Shown: positions 34,830 through 44,120 of the stretch, piece after piece
Layout: the number at the start of each line of letters is the position of its first letter
Position numbering within the stretch: position 1 is the first letter of the stretch
DNA from: Calothrix sp. FI2-JRJ7
GTDB taxonomy: Bacteria; Cyanobacteriota; Cyanobacteriia; Cyanobacteriales; Nostocaceae
Direction of reading: 5' to 3'
Assembly: GCA_019359675.1 (NCBI GenBank)
Contig: JAHHGX010000080.1
Coordinates: forward strand, 1 to 64,000
Length of the DNA: 64,000 bases
The notes under the pieces: model-generated
The model's database searches: none
Seen by the model: the letters and a program-made list of their open reading frames with translations, nothing else
Told to the model about the DNA's origin: nothing
Translations under genes and position numbers: made by a program

Positions 34830-37800
34830 CTAGGGCTTGATTTTTATATCTACCTTAGATACCTTTGTGCTTCTTCTGGATTTTCTGTAAAGCAACACTA
34901 CATTGGTTAAACGTTGGTACTTACAGTGAATCTTGTCGGCGATTGGTGCCTTTGTCTCCTTTATCCGTTGTAATCGCAGGAAGTCGGAGACAATGTTTAT
35001 TTGATTACTTTTTCCCCAGCCAGGAATTATTGCATTCTCTGGGAGTGTTGTTTCGACAATATCATCATTTGCTTGAATCGGGGTGTATCTCGATGAAACA
35101 GACTCTTCGATTGCATCGCGGATTGCACCAGTGAACATAATATCGGTGAGAGTGTAATAACGGGTTACTACTTTCTTGCCTTTTCTACCATTGGGATATT
35201 CAGTTTTGTCTTGCCCTTCGACATGAACCAGTTTTTTACCGTAGTAAGCAAGCAGTTTATTAATCGAAGTGATTGATTTAGTGAAGTCGGCATTGTAACT
35301 GATTTTAGTCAATTCCTCGATTTTCTTTTTATTAGCCTTCCACACTGCCATAAACTCTTTGACAATTTCGTGGTTACAGTGATAGAGAGTACCAGCGGTA
35401 AACACATCGAATGTTTTTAGTATTTCTTTGTGTAGTAGATGGACATTAGAAGTTTGTTCGTCCATTGAATCGTGCAATGCAAAGCTCTTACTGTTTTTAA
35501 ACTCTTTTGCTTGCTTTGCAAATTTCTTCGCTTCTTTTACGATATGGGCATCGAGATTTTGAAACTCAACCCAGCGACGTATCGCTGTTAAATTAGCGTA
35601 GTTTGATTCAATGACTTCTTCTCGGTAAAAATCAACTTCATCTATACCTAGTTGAGTTATCGTACCTGAAACTCTTTTTGGTTCGTCTTCTTCAATTTCA
35701 GTAAAACCAAAGTCTTTCTCCCAAGAGCTTAATAACCCAGGATATTTTTTCTCGAAAACCATCCGTGCAAGTTGTGGTGACTTGTCTTCGCCGCGTCCTT
35801 GATTGTTTAATAGTTCGTCGAAATCTAACCCGTAAGTGTTAGTATTGACTATTATTTCTGCTCTTTCTTGGCGAATTTCTTTCTTCTGTTCTTTGATTAT
35901 TTCAGCAAAAGACTCGTTGTCGCCGTCGCACAATTCAATGGCTTTTGGTTCAATTTTTTCTCCATCAAACACTAGTTCGTTGATTTCTACTCCGTCTTTA
36001 GTGTATAGGTTAAATCCCTTGCAGTTATGACCAATCTCTGATAAAAAGTCGAGTAAAGCAACATCAGCATTCTTTTGCATGTGAGCGTCGATTGCTCGTA
36101 TTTGAGACAATAAAGTTATTTCGGGGTATTCACCAACTTTGATATTATTAAATACTTGGGACATGTATTGTTGTAGATTAGCAAAGTGTGTATCTTGTGG
36201 TGCAAGCTCACGCGCTTTAGCAAAGAGATAATCACCAAAAGAAGCTTGGCTATCTAAGTGTTTTTCTTGCTCATCACCAAAACTTGATTCGCAGCCTTTA
36301 ATTTTTCTCGACTGATTAACAAAGACGACTCTATCGACAGCGTGACGGATACGACCTAGCATTTGAGCGAATTTATCAGCGCTTAAGTGGTAATTGTACC
36401 CGATTACAATGTCGAACCAAGGGGTTAGATTCTCCCAGTTATCAGCGGTTTCTTTCTCGGTTGAAGCATCGGTAGGTAATGCAACCAATTCTTTGGTTAA
36501 TTTAACGCTGATTCCTTGAGAAATTGTCGGAGATGCGATAACAACCTGTGGTTTAATTCGTCGTAACTCACTATTGATATCTTGCAACGCTCTCGATTGA
36601 GATTCTAAATCTTTGGTATGAGAGTCGCAGCGCAATAAAGGAATACTAGCAAACTTAGACTTTATTACTCGCTCCAACGTTTCCCCTTTTAACTGATTAT
36701 CTGTCACAACCCAAACGTTTTTTCCTTCACTGATTAACTGAATAAGTTTGTCATCAATGTATCCCTCGGAGCGAGAACCACGATATTGGTAAAAGTTCCA
36801 CGCTTTTGGTTTGCGACTTGAAGTAATGCTTACAATGTCTTGACCGGGGCATATAGCCTGCATAAAATCAACCATTGGTTTCATTAAGTGCGCGTCAAGG
36901 GCGATAACAAGCATACCGTCGGTAACGCTATTTTTGCACAATTCCTTTAAGCAGTTTATCGCTGATTCCCGTCCACCGTTTTTAACCAATGTGGATGATT
37001 CCATAAGGTGTTTTAGACCGCTTACAACTTCGTCTAAAACAAGGATTAAGCCTTTTGTTTTCTTGCCAGCGATATAATGCAGTGAATCGTAGCATATAGC
37101 TAACCGTTGAGCTTCTTTGAGAGCATCAGCGATATTGTCCGCGTCTAATTTGATAACAACATTTTCACCGTCTCTTTTAACAGGATTACCTTGTCCATCA
37201 GTTAAGATGTTGTTCTTGGTATCTCTTAGCGTTAATTGCCAGTCGAAAGCTTGGGATTTTGCAGTGGAAGTATTTGGAATTAGACTGAGAACTGCTCTAT
37301 CGGGGTGTTTTTTGAGTATTCGTCGAATTAAATTACTCTTACCATTGTTCATTGGAGCTTTAACGAAAACCAAACCTTTGTCTGGAATTTTATCTAACAC
37401 GTCATCGGATAAAAACCGAGTGTGACTTACATAGTGCTTTCCAACAGGCTCGAACGCGATTAGATTCTTGTAATGTTGTTCTTCTTTGTTGGCATTTATA
37501 GTTTTTAACGCTTTCTCAACATTCTTGATTTTGTCGTTAACTTGTTTCTTAGAGAAGCCATCGGGTTGCTGCGCTTTTTCTTCTTTAAGATTCTTTAACG
37601 CCCATCGCTGATAAATACCTAAGTAATAATCTTTACCAGTGGGTGCAGGCTCCGCGTTTTGCCATGCTTTTTCAGCGGCACGAGTAACAAAGAAATCACC
37701 GATTGGTTCACTGCATCGTTCGCTGAAATCTTCTATTAAACTTTCAACGTCACCATCGTAGGGGATACCAAAAGCATCGAGATTTTTAGCATGTGAAGCC

Positions 37801-38957
37801 AATATTGTAGCGAGTCGCAGTGCCGTTGGTTCACGTCCTGCTGTTCCTTTTTCTACGCCGGAAAACAAAAGCTTCTTAGCGTCGTTACCTAAAAATAATT
37901 CCAGTGGCGCCGCCGCTGAACCAGTTTCTCGTAATGTAATCTCTGTAGCTTCATCGATATCTTCCGAGGAATAAGCTCTAACTTCTCGTTGCTTTGGCTT
38001 GAGTTCGTCCCAAGGAGCATATAATGCTTTTTGTACTTCGGTTTTATCTAGCTTTGCAACACGACGTGCGCGGTATAGCTTCCATCTTTCATCGAAGTTA
38101 TCGGGGATATTTAGCACTGAGTCTAACTGTGCCTCAAACCAGTCTGGTTCGTAAATTGCTTCTGGACGTGAAAACTGAACCTCTTGGTATGTATCTTTGT
38201 CTAGTCGGTAAGTACCAGCGAGGCGCATTTGTTGGCAAGCTTTTGTGATTGTTACATCACTGTTAAAAACGATAACAAGCTTCTTTAATATCCGTACATA
38301 TGTTTCTGTGTCAACCTTTCGAGTAAATCTGTAGAAGAAGTGTATAGACTTACCACCGCTGTGAACACCCAAAGTAGGGACAATACCTGTTCGTCGAGCA
38401 AATTCTGTGTTAACTTGCCATTGTTCTTCAATAGAGATTTCATCAGCTTCAGCGAACACACAGTAAGAACCTTGGTTATATTCATTAGCGAGTCCACCGT
38501 CTTGAATCCCAGGTGCAATATGCCACGAACCTTTTGTTACTGCTATTCTGTCTAAGCCTACATCGGTACGACCGCGCTTATTGATGTTGTGACCATTTTC
38601 TTTTACTGTTACGATTTCTCCTTTATCATTAATCTCTTTGTCGGGGATTAACTGAGTGGCAGAAAAATTACCATCACCTTGGTTGATACATTCATAGTGG
38701 TTGTATTTATCGTGAGTGATGTAGAACTTACCACCGATTTTTGGTTGTGTAATCTCAAACTGTAATTTGAGAGGTTCACGTCCGATGAGTTTTACCTCTG
38801 GGGCTACTACCAAATCTTGTTTTTCTGTGTGAAAACACGGTAAAATAGTATCAGCAGGGTTGTTTTGGTCGTTGACGTTTTGTGTATTGTATGGCATGAT
38901 ATTTGTATTGGTTTTATTAGCGATGGAATAGTCGTTGGTTAATTGGTCGTTAGTCAT
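34830..38957 (-). CDS. Plasmid replication protein, CyRepA1-like primase-helicase, 1375 aa
   Basis: The N-terminal part (residues about 130-270) looks like an archaeo-eukaryotic-type primase: V-F-A-E-A-D-E with acidic residues, then S-G-G-K-S-I-H-F-F-Y-R-F. The central helicase has a Walker A-like K-A-P-M-N-N-G-K-S-N-L (near 530), a Walker B L-V-L-D-E-V-V-S-G (near 640), A-S-P-T-I-S-Q-G-I (near 790) and an arginine-finger motif Q-M-L-G-R-I-R-H (near 865). This domain order is that of the large replication proteins of cyanobacterial plasmids. AAGGA precedes the ATG. It implies that element 1 can, or once could, replicate as a circle. Confidence 0.8.
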   Translation of the reverse strand: MTNDQLTNDYSIANKTNTNIMPYNTQNVNDQNNPADTILPCFHTEKQDLVVAPEVKLIGREPLKLQFEITQPKIGGKFYITHDKYNHYECINQGDGNFSATQLIPDKEINDKGEIVTVKENGHNINKRGRTDVGLDRIAVTKGSWHIAPGIQDGGLANEYNQGSYCVFAEADEISIEEQWQVNTEFARRTGIVPTLGVHSGGKSIHFFYRFTRKVDTETYVRILKKLVIVFNSDVTITKACQQMRLAGTYRLDKDTYQEVQFSRPEAIYEPDWFEAQLDSVLNIPDNFDERWKLYRARRVAKLDKTEVQKALYAPWDELKPKQREVRAYSSEDIDEATEITLRETGSAAAPLELFLGNDAKKLLFSGVEKGTAGREPTALRLATILASHAKNLDAFGIPYDGDVESLIEDFSERCSEPIGDFFVTRAAEKAWQNAEPAPTGKDYYLGIYQRWALKNLKEEKAQQPDGFSKKQVNDKIKNVEKALKTINANKEEQHYKNLIAFEPVGKHYVSHTRFLSDDVLDKIPDKGLVFVKAPMNNGKSNLIRRILKKHPDRAVLSLIPNTSTAKSQAFDWQLTLRDTKNNILTDGQGNPVKRDGENVVIKLDADNIADALKEAQRLAICYDSLHYIAGKKTKGLILVLDEVVSGLKHLMESSTLVKNGGRESAINCLKELCKNSVTDGMLVIALDAHLMKPMVDFMQAICPGQDIVSITSSRKPKAWNFYQYRGSRSEGYIDDKLIQLISEGKNVWVVTDNQLKGETLERVIKSKFASIPLLRCDSHTKDLESQSRALQDINSELRRIKPQVVIASPTISQGISVKLTKELVALPTDASTEKETADNWENLTPWFDIVIGYNYHLSADKFAQMLGRIRHAVDRVVFVNQSRKIKGCESSFGDEQEKHLDSQASFGDYLFAKARELAPQDTHFANLQQYMSQVFNNIKVGEYPEITLLSQIRAIDAHMQKNADVALLDFLSEIGHNCKGFNLYTKDGVEINELVFDGEKIEPKAIELCDGDNESFAEIIKEQKKEIRQERAEIIVNTNTYGLDFDELLNNQGRGEDKSPQLARMVFEKKYPGLLSSWEKDFGFTEIEEDEPKRVSGTITQLGIDEVDFYREEVIESNYANLTAIRRWVEFQNLDAHIVKEAKKFAKQAKEFKNSKSFALHDSMDEQTSNVHLLHKEILKTFDVFTAGTLYHCNHEIVKEFMAVWKANKKKIEELTKISYNADFTKSITSINKLLAYYGKKLVHVEGQDKTEYPNGRKGKKVVTRYYTLTDIMFTGAIRDAIEESVSSRYTPIQANDDIVETTLPENAIIPGWGKSNQINIVSDFLRLQRIKETKAPIADKIHCKYQRLTNVVLLYRKSRRSTKVSKVDIKIKP

Positions 38958-39227
38958 TCGGATTGTTCCTTGGTTTTATTATTAGATTTCCTAAAAAACA
39001 CTTTGGATTGGCGTCCGGGTGTTTTTTGCTTTGAGAGTGCTTTAAATCTTAGCCGTCGCTTCTATTCAGTGATTCAATCACCTACAGCAGATACCAGCGT
39101 TAGTACCTGGGCTTTGTTAGAGCCTATCCCAGCGGTTATGCACCGTGGGGAAAGTTACCGGGAAAAGATTTTATGTCTTCTACTCATCGGGGTAGGTTAT
39201 GTTTTGGTTCGTAGCTTTATTCGTTGA
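38958..39227. other. Upstream region of the replication gene
   Basis: A plus-strand frame ends at 39227 with a membrane-helix-like tail (I-L-C-L-L-L-I-G-V-G-Y-V-L-V-R). From an ATG at 39141 it would give a 29-aa peptide antisense to the promoter region. It could be a small membrane peptide or chance. The region probably holds the replication gene's promoter. Confidence 0.3.
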
Positions 39228-39401
39228 TTAATCTATTGAATATCCCCGGCGGGTTAAATATTCGGCTATTGCATGTAATGTTAAATCCGTTGTGCCTAGC
39301 CCTAAATCTCTTTGAATCTCCTTTAGATTCCATTTCGGTGGTATTCTTACCGAAATTTTATCCTTTGCGTATTTACTGTAATCTCGTTTCTTTTTTAACA
39401 T
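39228..39401 (-). CDS. Ribbon-helix-helix-like protein, 57 aa
   Basis: Starts M-L-K-K-K-R-D-Y-S-K-Y at 39401; the longer frame upstream runs through a palindrome and is rejected. The strand K-I-S-V-R-I-P-P and helices L-K-E-I-Q-R-D-L-G and D-L-T-L-H-A-I-A-E-Y resemble small plasmid repressors. It lies directly upstream of the replication gene on the same strand, with 270 bp between, and so is a good candidate for copy-number control. Confidence 0.6.
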   Translation of the reverse strand: MLKKKRDYSKYAKDKISVRIPPKWNLKEIQRDLGLGTTDLTLHAIAEYLTRRGYSID

Positions 39402-39532
39402 TTTTTGTCTCTGCCCTACAATTATATTATTCCATAAAAAACGCAGACGTGCAACTGAGAAATAAACGCAATTATATCTCTTGCTATTATATAGAGGGAG
39501 TTTCAGAGGTATCAAATACCATGAAAAGATAG

Positions 39533-39580
39533 TTTTCAGCGACCGCAACTTAGTTTTTTCTAAGGCTCGGTCGATGAAAA
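39533..39580. repeat. Dispersed palindrome, copy E (best preserved)
   Basis: The outer arms TTTTCA-g-CGACCG (39533-39545) and CGGTCG-a-TGAAAA (39568-39580) flank an inner pair CTTAG (39549-39553) / CTAAG (39560-39564) around a T-run. Both stems are complete. Confidence 0.75.
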
Positions 39581-39838
39581 ATTTACTACGTATACGTTTG
39601 CAGAGATGAGTGTCTGCTGTCATATTTTTTACGATATTTTTACTCAATAAGTTACTCAAATAGGTCGCTGAACTATTACGAGGATATTTTGATGAATCAC
39701 GCTAAGAAAATTTTTTGTGTCTTGTGTCCCCGTGCTAAAAAATACGCTATGGGTAAATGAAAAAACTTGTTGTGATTCAGTTTATAAGTAGTGTGTTTTC
39801 AATTTATAAAAATCGCTGAAAACCTTGCTGTATATAGA

Positions 39839-39919
39839 TTAGAGTTTACTCATAGCTCACTATATTATTGTAAGAATTAATGGGGAGCTATGAGAAAATT
39901 CTCCAATAAAATAATAAAG
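39839..39919 (+). repeat. 81-bp inverted repeat, copy B
   Basis: The inverse of 22428-22508, with TCATAGCT at one side and AGCTATGA at the other. See copy A. Confidence 0.8.
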
Positions 39920-40144
39920 GTAGGAACAAAGGGGTTTTAGCAGAGGTGATGCGTTACCACTTTTGCAAAACTCGAATCATTGGATAAATACCTATGAAAA
40001 AAAACTGCCGAATAGCAACATGGGTAACAATTCAGCGGTTTATTTTATGATAAGATTATTGATAAAATCGCTTCATAGTATTATGAGAACTCGCAAAGAA
40101 ATTTTCACAGATTTTTTACAGAGGTTGCGTGATTGGGAGATGCC

Positions 40145-41530
40145 TCAGAATTTTAATTCAACGGTAATATTACCGGATTCATCGGTGGTAAATTTAGAGA
40201 CTAATTCCTTAAACACCTCTTGTGTAAAATCATCATCTAGAGATTCCCAGAAAGCCGCGTAACCGACCTTGTGAACAAGTTCTAGGTAATCATCGTCTTT
40301 ATTTTGAGGCTGCATCTTAGCTCTTGCAAGGGCGTTGTGAAGCTGGGTTTCTAGGTCAGTTATTGCGTTTAAAATTGCCGGATTTCGAGAGTTCATGCCG
40401 CGCAAATTTGATAACTGGGTGCGTAGCTCTAAGATTTCGGGTGATTCAGTGCTTTGCTCTTGGTTTGTTGCGTCACTAGCCATAGTGATAAGTTGTTGGG
40501 AGTGTTCAATGATTTTTTCAATGACATTTTCAATGACTTTTCTCAAATGAATATATTTTTTGTTAGGACAAAAGTGGTCGCCCTTAGCGTGTTTTCCGCA
40601 GCGAAGGAACTCAGTACGTTTTTTCGATTTACCAATCTCTCGAACTAGTCCACCGCCACAAAGAGCGCATTTCCCCAAGCCTGCCAATGGGTATTTTCCT
40701 TTGTTTGGACTACGACCGCGAAAAGTTCTGTTAGTGCTTAAATTTTGATTAATTCTCTCGAATTCCTCTTCGCTCATCAACGGTGTATGAGTGTTGTAAT
40801 GTAGTATCGGGTCAATATTTTCCTTATCTTTATAATAAATTTGCTTGTCCTGAAAATAATAATAATGAGTATGCCCTCGCAGCGACGGATTCATGAGCCA
40901 TTTTTTTAATCCACTTATTGAAATTTTTATATCGTAAACTTCATAGATAATTCGGCAGCAACTTCTTAATGGTTGTTCACAGAGCAATTTAATGATTTGT
41001 TTGGCGACTTCACTGTTAGATAACCCTGTTTTTTGATTTATTGTTTCATCTGGGATTAAAATACCTTCGCGTGTTCTGGTATACCCAAAGATTGGTTTAA
41101 AACTCTTCTTTTGAGAGCGTATATAGGCGTTACCGTGGCGCACTCTATCGCTTAACAATTCCGACTCAAATTGCGCGTATATTGCGAGTGTGGCTATATT
41201 TAGCCTACCGACTGCTGTTGAGAAATCTATACTAGATTCAAGGACTCGTAAATTAACGTTATGTTTTTTCAATGTTTGGACAGTCTTAAAAAAATCGGGC
41301 ATAGAGCGAGATAGCCTGTCGATTCTTGTTATGAGAAGTTCGCTGATTCTATTTTGCTGAACTAAACTCATCAATTCCTGAAACTGCGGTCTATCAGTAC
41401 TTCTGCCGCTTTTAATGTCAATATATATATGTTCAGCCCCAGCGCGTTTTAGTCTATCAATTTGCTGCTCAAGTCCAGTTTCAGCGGCTTGGTCGGTAGA
41501 GCTTAGTCTCGCGTACCCAACGACTACCAT
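40145..41530 (-). CDS. Large serine recombinase, XisF-like (element 1 excisionase)
   Basis: 461 aa. The resolvase domain starts V-V-G-Y-A-R-L-S-S-T-D-Q with the nucleophilic serine, and contains T-R-I-D-R-L-S-R-S. It is followed by the recombinase DNA-binding domain, a zinc ribbon (C-A-L-C near 300, with a later cysteine pair) and a coiled-coil tail. The ATG at 41530 (M-V-V-V-G-Y) is chosen because the extra upstream residues do not fit the family. The gene begins 64 bp inside the right core and reads inward, as in the fdxN element. It is the natural candidate for joining the two nifJ pieces. No xisH or xisI is recognised nearby. Confidence 0.92.
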   Translation of the reverse strand: MVVVGYARLSSTDQAAETGLEQQIDRLKRAGAEHIYIDIKSGRSTDRPQFQELMSLVQQNRISELLITRIDRLSRSMPDFFKTVQTLKKHNVNLRVLESSIDFSTAVGRLNIATLAIYAQFESELLSDRVRHGNAYIRSQKKSFKPIFGYTRTREGILIPDETINQKTGLSNSEVAKQIIKLLCEQPLRSCCRIIYEVYDIKISISGLKKWLMNPSLRGHTHYYYFQDKQIYYKDKENIDPILHYNTHTPLMSEEEFERINQNLSTNRTFRGRSPNKGKYPLAGLGKCALCGGGLVREIGKSKKRTEFLRCGKHAKGDHFCPNKKYIHLRKVIENVIEKIIEHSQQLITMASDATNQEQSTESPEILELRTQLSNLRGMNSRNPAILNAITDLETQLHNALARAKMQPQNKDDDYLELVHKVGYAAFWESLDDDFTQEVFKELVSKFTTDESGNITVELKF

Positions 41531-41571
41531 AAATATTCCCCTAGGTGATATCAAGGAATATTATCATAGAT

Positions 41572-41602
41572 AACCTCACGTTGAACACTATTCTCAGCTA
41601 TT
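41572..41602 (+). other. Right attachment site of element 1
   Basis: AACCTCACGTTG (41572-41583), AAC, ACTAT (41587-41591) and the core TCAG (41594-41597), then nifJ resumes with CT-ATT-GGA-GAA-TGG. Joining at the core to 5060 gives codons TCA-GCT-ATT-GGA, in frame. Confidence 0.85.
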
Positions 41603-42607
41603 GGAGAATGGGCAGATGCTTGGTCTGCTGTCTCCCTTCCAAATTTATGGGGTACTGTTCCTAGTGTTATTGAAATGCAAAGTGAAGGTGGCGCCGTTGC
41701 TGCTGCACATGGCGCCTTACAAGCTGGATCACTAACAACAACTTTCACCTCATCACAAGGGTTGTTGTTAATGATTCCCAACTTATATAAAATTGCTGGT
41801 GAACTTACAAGTATTGTTGTTCACGTTGCTGCACGTGCGCTTGCTACTCATGCATTATCAATATTTGGCGACCATAGTGATGTAATGGCAGCGCGCGCAA
41901 CTGGGTTTGTGATGTTGTGTTCTGCTTCAGTACAAGAAGCACATGATTTTGCTTTAATAGCTCAAGCTGCTACCCTCAAAGCACGAGTTAGTTTTATGCA
42001 TTTCTTCGATGGTTTCCGTACTTCTCACGAAGTGCAGAAGGTAGAGTTATTACAAGATGAAGATTTAAAAAGTGTAATAGATGAAGATTTAATTTTGGCA
42101 CACCGTGCGCGCGCTTTAACTCCTGACCGTCCTGTGTTACGTGGTACAGCCCAAAACCCCGATGTATATTTTCAATCTAGAGAAGGCGCCAATCTTTATT
42201 ATCAAGCTTGTCCAGATATTGTTCAACAAGTCATGGATGATTTTGGAAAGCGTACAGGTAGATATTACAAGATATATGAATATTACGGCGCCAGTGATGC
42301 TGAGAAAGTTATCGTTATTATGGGGTCGGGATGTGAAACAGTACACGAAACAGTAGATTATTTGAACGCACACGGTGAAAAAGTCGGTGTCGTGAAAGTG
42401 CGATTATATCGTCCCTTCGATGTCCAAAAATTTATAGACGTATTGCCCAGTACCGTAAAATCAATAGCTGTTCTCGACCGTACCAAAGAACCTGGAAGTG
42501 CTGGAGAACCACTTTATCTAGATGTAGTCACCGCTATTCACGAAGCTTGGTCTGGTTCTAATTATCCTAAAATAATTGGTGGTCGTTATGGGTTATCTTC
42601 TAAAGAA
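41598..42607 (+). pseudogene. nifJ: nifJ, second segment (about 336 codons), interrupted at both ends
   Basis: The continuation of pyruvate:ferredoxin oxidoreductase: I-G-E-W-A-D-A-W, M-Q-S-E-G-G-A, T-F-T-S-S-Q-G-L-L-L-M-I-P-N-L-Y-K, S-I-F-G-D-H-S-D-V-M-A-A-R, F-H-F-like F-F-D-G-F-R-T-S-H-E. It ends G-G-R-Y-G-L-S-S-K-E, where the family normally goes on with F-T-P. The frame is fully open, with no decay, as expected if selection still acts on the rebuilt gene. After 42607 it runs into foreign codons and a stop at 42634. Domain I and much of domain II are present; the remaining roughly 800 residues must lie beyond this window. Confidence 0.93.
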
Positions 42608-42650
42608 TGCTGTACAATCCAGAGTACGTTATAGATGTCGCGAAAAAATA

Positions 42651-44120
42651 ATGATTGTAGGGTACGCAAGGGTTAGCTCAAAGCATCAAGCCGATACAAA
42701 TGCATTAGAGCAGCAAATCGAACGTCTGAAACATGCAGGCGCCGAAGAAATATATATAGATATTGAGTCTGGGTACAAAGGTACTCACAGGCAAGAATTA
42801 GAGCGCTTGCTTGAGGATATTAGGGCAAAGCGAGTAAGCAAAGTAATAGTAACGCGCGTTGACCGACTATCCCGACGTGGTAAGCAGTGGTTCACTTTGG
42901 TCGAAGATTTTATCAAAAGTGAAGTTGAGCTTATGGCGTTGGATGAACCAATCGACTTAACAACAGCGGCGGGTAAAATGCAAGCGGGTATTATCGCTAT
43001 ACTTGCTCAACACCACAGTGACCAAAAAAGTGAATCGATACGTCACGGTTGGGAACATTTACGGAATAAGGGCATAGCAACCAAGGCGCCATTTGGCTTA
43101 ATAAAAGTAGGGGAGAAGTTTGAGAAAGACAGGCGCCCGTTCTTGTGTTTGCTGCACCAAAAATCTGAATTATCGTCCTGCGGACAAACTTCGTTAACGC
43201 GCTACGAAATAGCAATTGATATTAAATCAACATTTCTTGAACAACGAAGTATCAGAAAATGTCTACAGGGGATTAACCAGAAATATGGCATTTGGGTAAA
43301 GTCTCATAGCAGCGAATGGGGTGGGCGTATCGCGCGTGATATGTTTCGATTCTCCGTGTCCGGGCTTCGCGATTGGCTCAACTCCCCTGTACTACGCGGA
43401 CACACCCGCTACCGTTCCGCAAAAGGCGAATACGGAAATGAGCACATAATTTATAACACCCACCCTAGCGAAACTATCATTACCGAAGCCGAGTATACGG
43501 AGATTAAGCAGATACTTGACTGGAACAAAAATACGCGCGGGTTTGGCTCAACACGCCAGACGCACCCCCTCTCTGGCTTAGTCTTTTGTGCTGAGTGCAA
43601 CAGTGCGTGTTACAAAGGTTCTGGCTCAACTACTCGCAGGAAGGACGGCACTATCAGCAAAATAAATAAATACTATCAATGTAAGAATTGGAGTACTCGC
43701 AGTTGTAGCCAGCAAAAAATGGCGCCTGTTGCACCCATTGAGCAGGCTGTAGTCGAAGCTTTAGCACAAAGAGCGGGCGAAGTTGCTAGCTATGCGCTCT
43801 TTGAAGATGAACCAATTGAACCCGAAAACATCCGCGATTTACGCAAAGAAATCAGCAACCTCGAAGCAATAAACAGTAATAATCCAATTATTAAAAACAC
43901 CATTGCTCAACTCAATAGTCAATTGCGCGTATTGCTTGGTCAGGACAAGAATTCAAACGCGCTTGACGGATACAAACATCAAATCCTGTGCGATACTTTC
44001 GGCGATGCTGAATACTGGCAATTTCTGACAGATGAACAGAAAATCCCAATATACCGGACTTTAATTAGCAAAATACTTGTTCGCGACGGGAAGCCTGTTT
44101 CGATTGAACTAAACGTTTAG
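42651..44120 (+). CDS. Large serine recombinase (element 2)
   Basis: 489 aa from the ATG at 42651 (M-I-V-G-Y-A-R-V-S-S-K-H-Q); 75 nt of open frame upstream belong to the end of nifJ. Catalytic serine in A-R-V-S-S, helix V-T-R-V-D-R-L-S-R-R-G, a recombinase domain with S-G-L-R-D-W-L-N-S-P, a zinc ribbon (C-A-E-C near 345), and a coiled coil. It is a homologue of the element 1 recombinase: both share L-E-Q-Q-I-x-R-L-K-x-A-G-A-E and I-Y-I-D-I-x-S-G. They are diverged enough to have different sites. The likely role is precise removal of element 2 from nifJ. Confidence 0.92.
   Translation: MIVGYARVSSKHQADTNALEQQIERLKHAGAEEIYIDIESGYKGTHRQELERLLEDIRAKRVSKVIVTRVDRLSRRGKQWFTLVEDFIKSEVELMALDEPIDLTTAAGKMQAGIIAILAQHHSDQKSESIRHGWEHLRNKGIATKAPFGLIKVGEKFEKDRRPFLCLLHQKSELSSCGQTSLTRYEIAIDIKSTFLEQRSIRKCLQGINQKYGIWVKSHSSEWGGRIARDMFRFSVSGLRDWLNSPVLRGHTRYRSAKGEYGNEHIIYNTHPSETIITEAEYTEIKQILDWNKNTRGFGSTRQTHPLSGLVFCAECNSACYKGSGSTTRRKDGTISKINKYYQCKNWSTRSCSQQKMAPVAPIEQAVVEALAQRAGEVASYALFEDEPIEPENIRDLRKEISNLEAINSNNPIIKNTIAQLNSQLRVLLGQDKNSNALDGYKHQILCDTFGDAEYWQFLTDEQKIPIYRTLISKILVRDGKPVSIELNV

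Noticed and set aside
39401-39659. N-terminal extension of the 57-aa ribbon-helix-helix protein
   Set aside because: It crosses the best-preserved palindrome and has no ribosome binding site; the shorter form fits the family.
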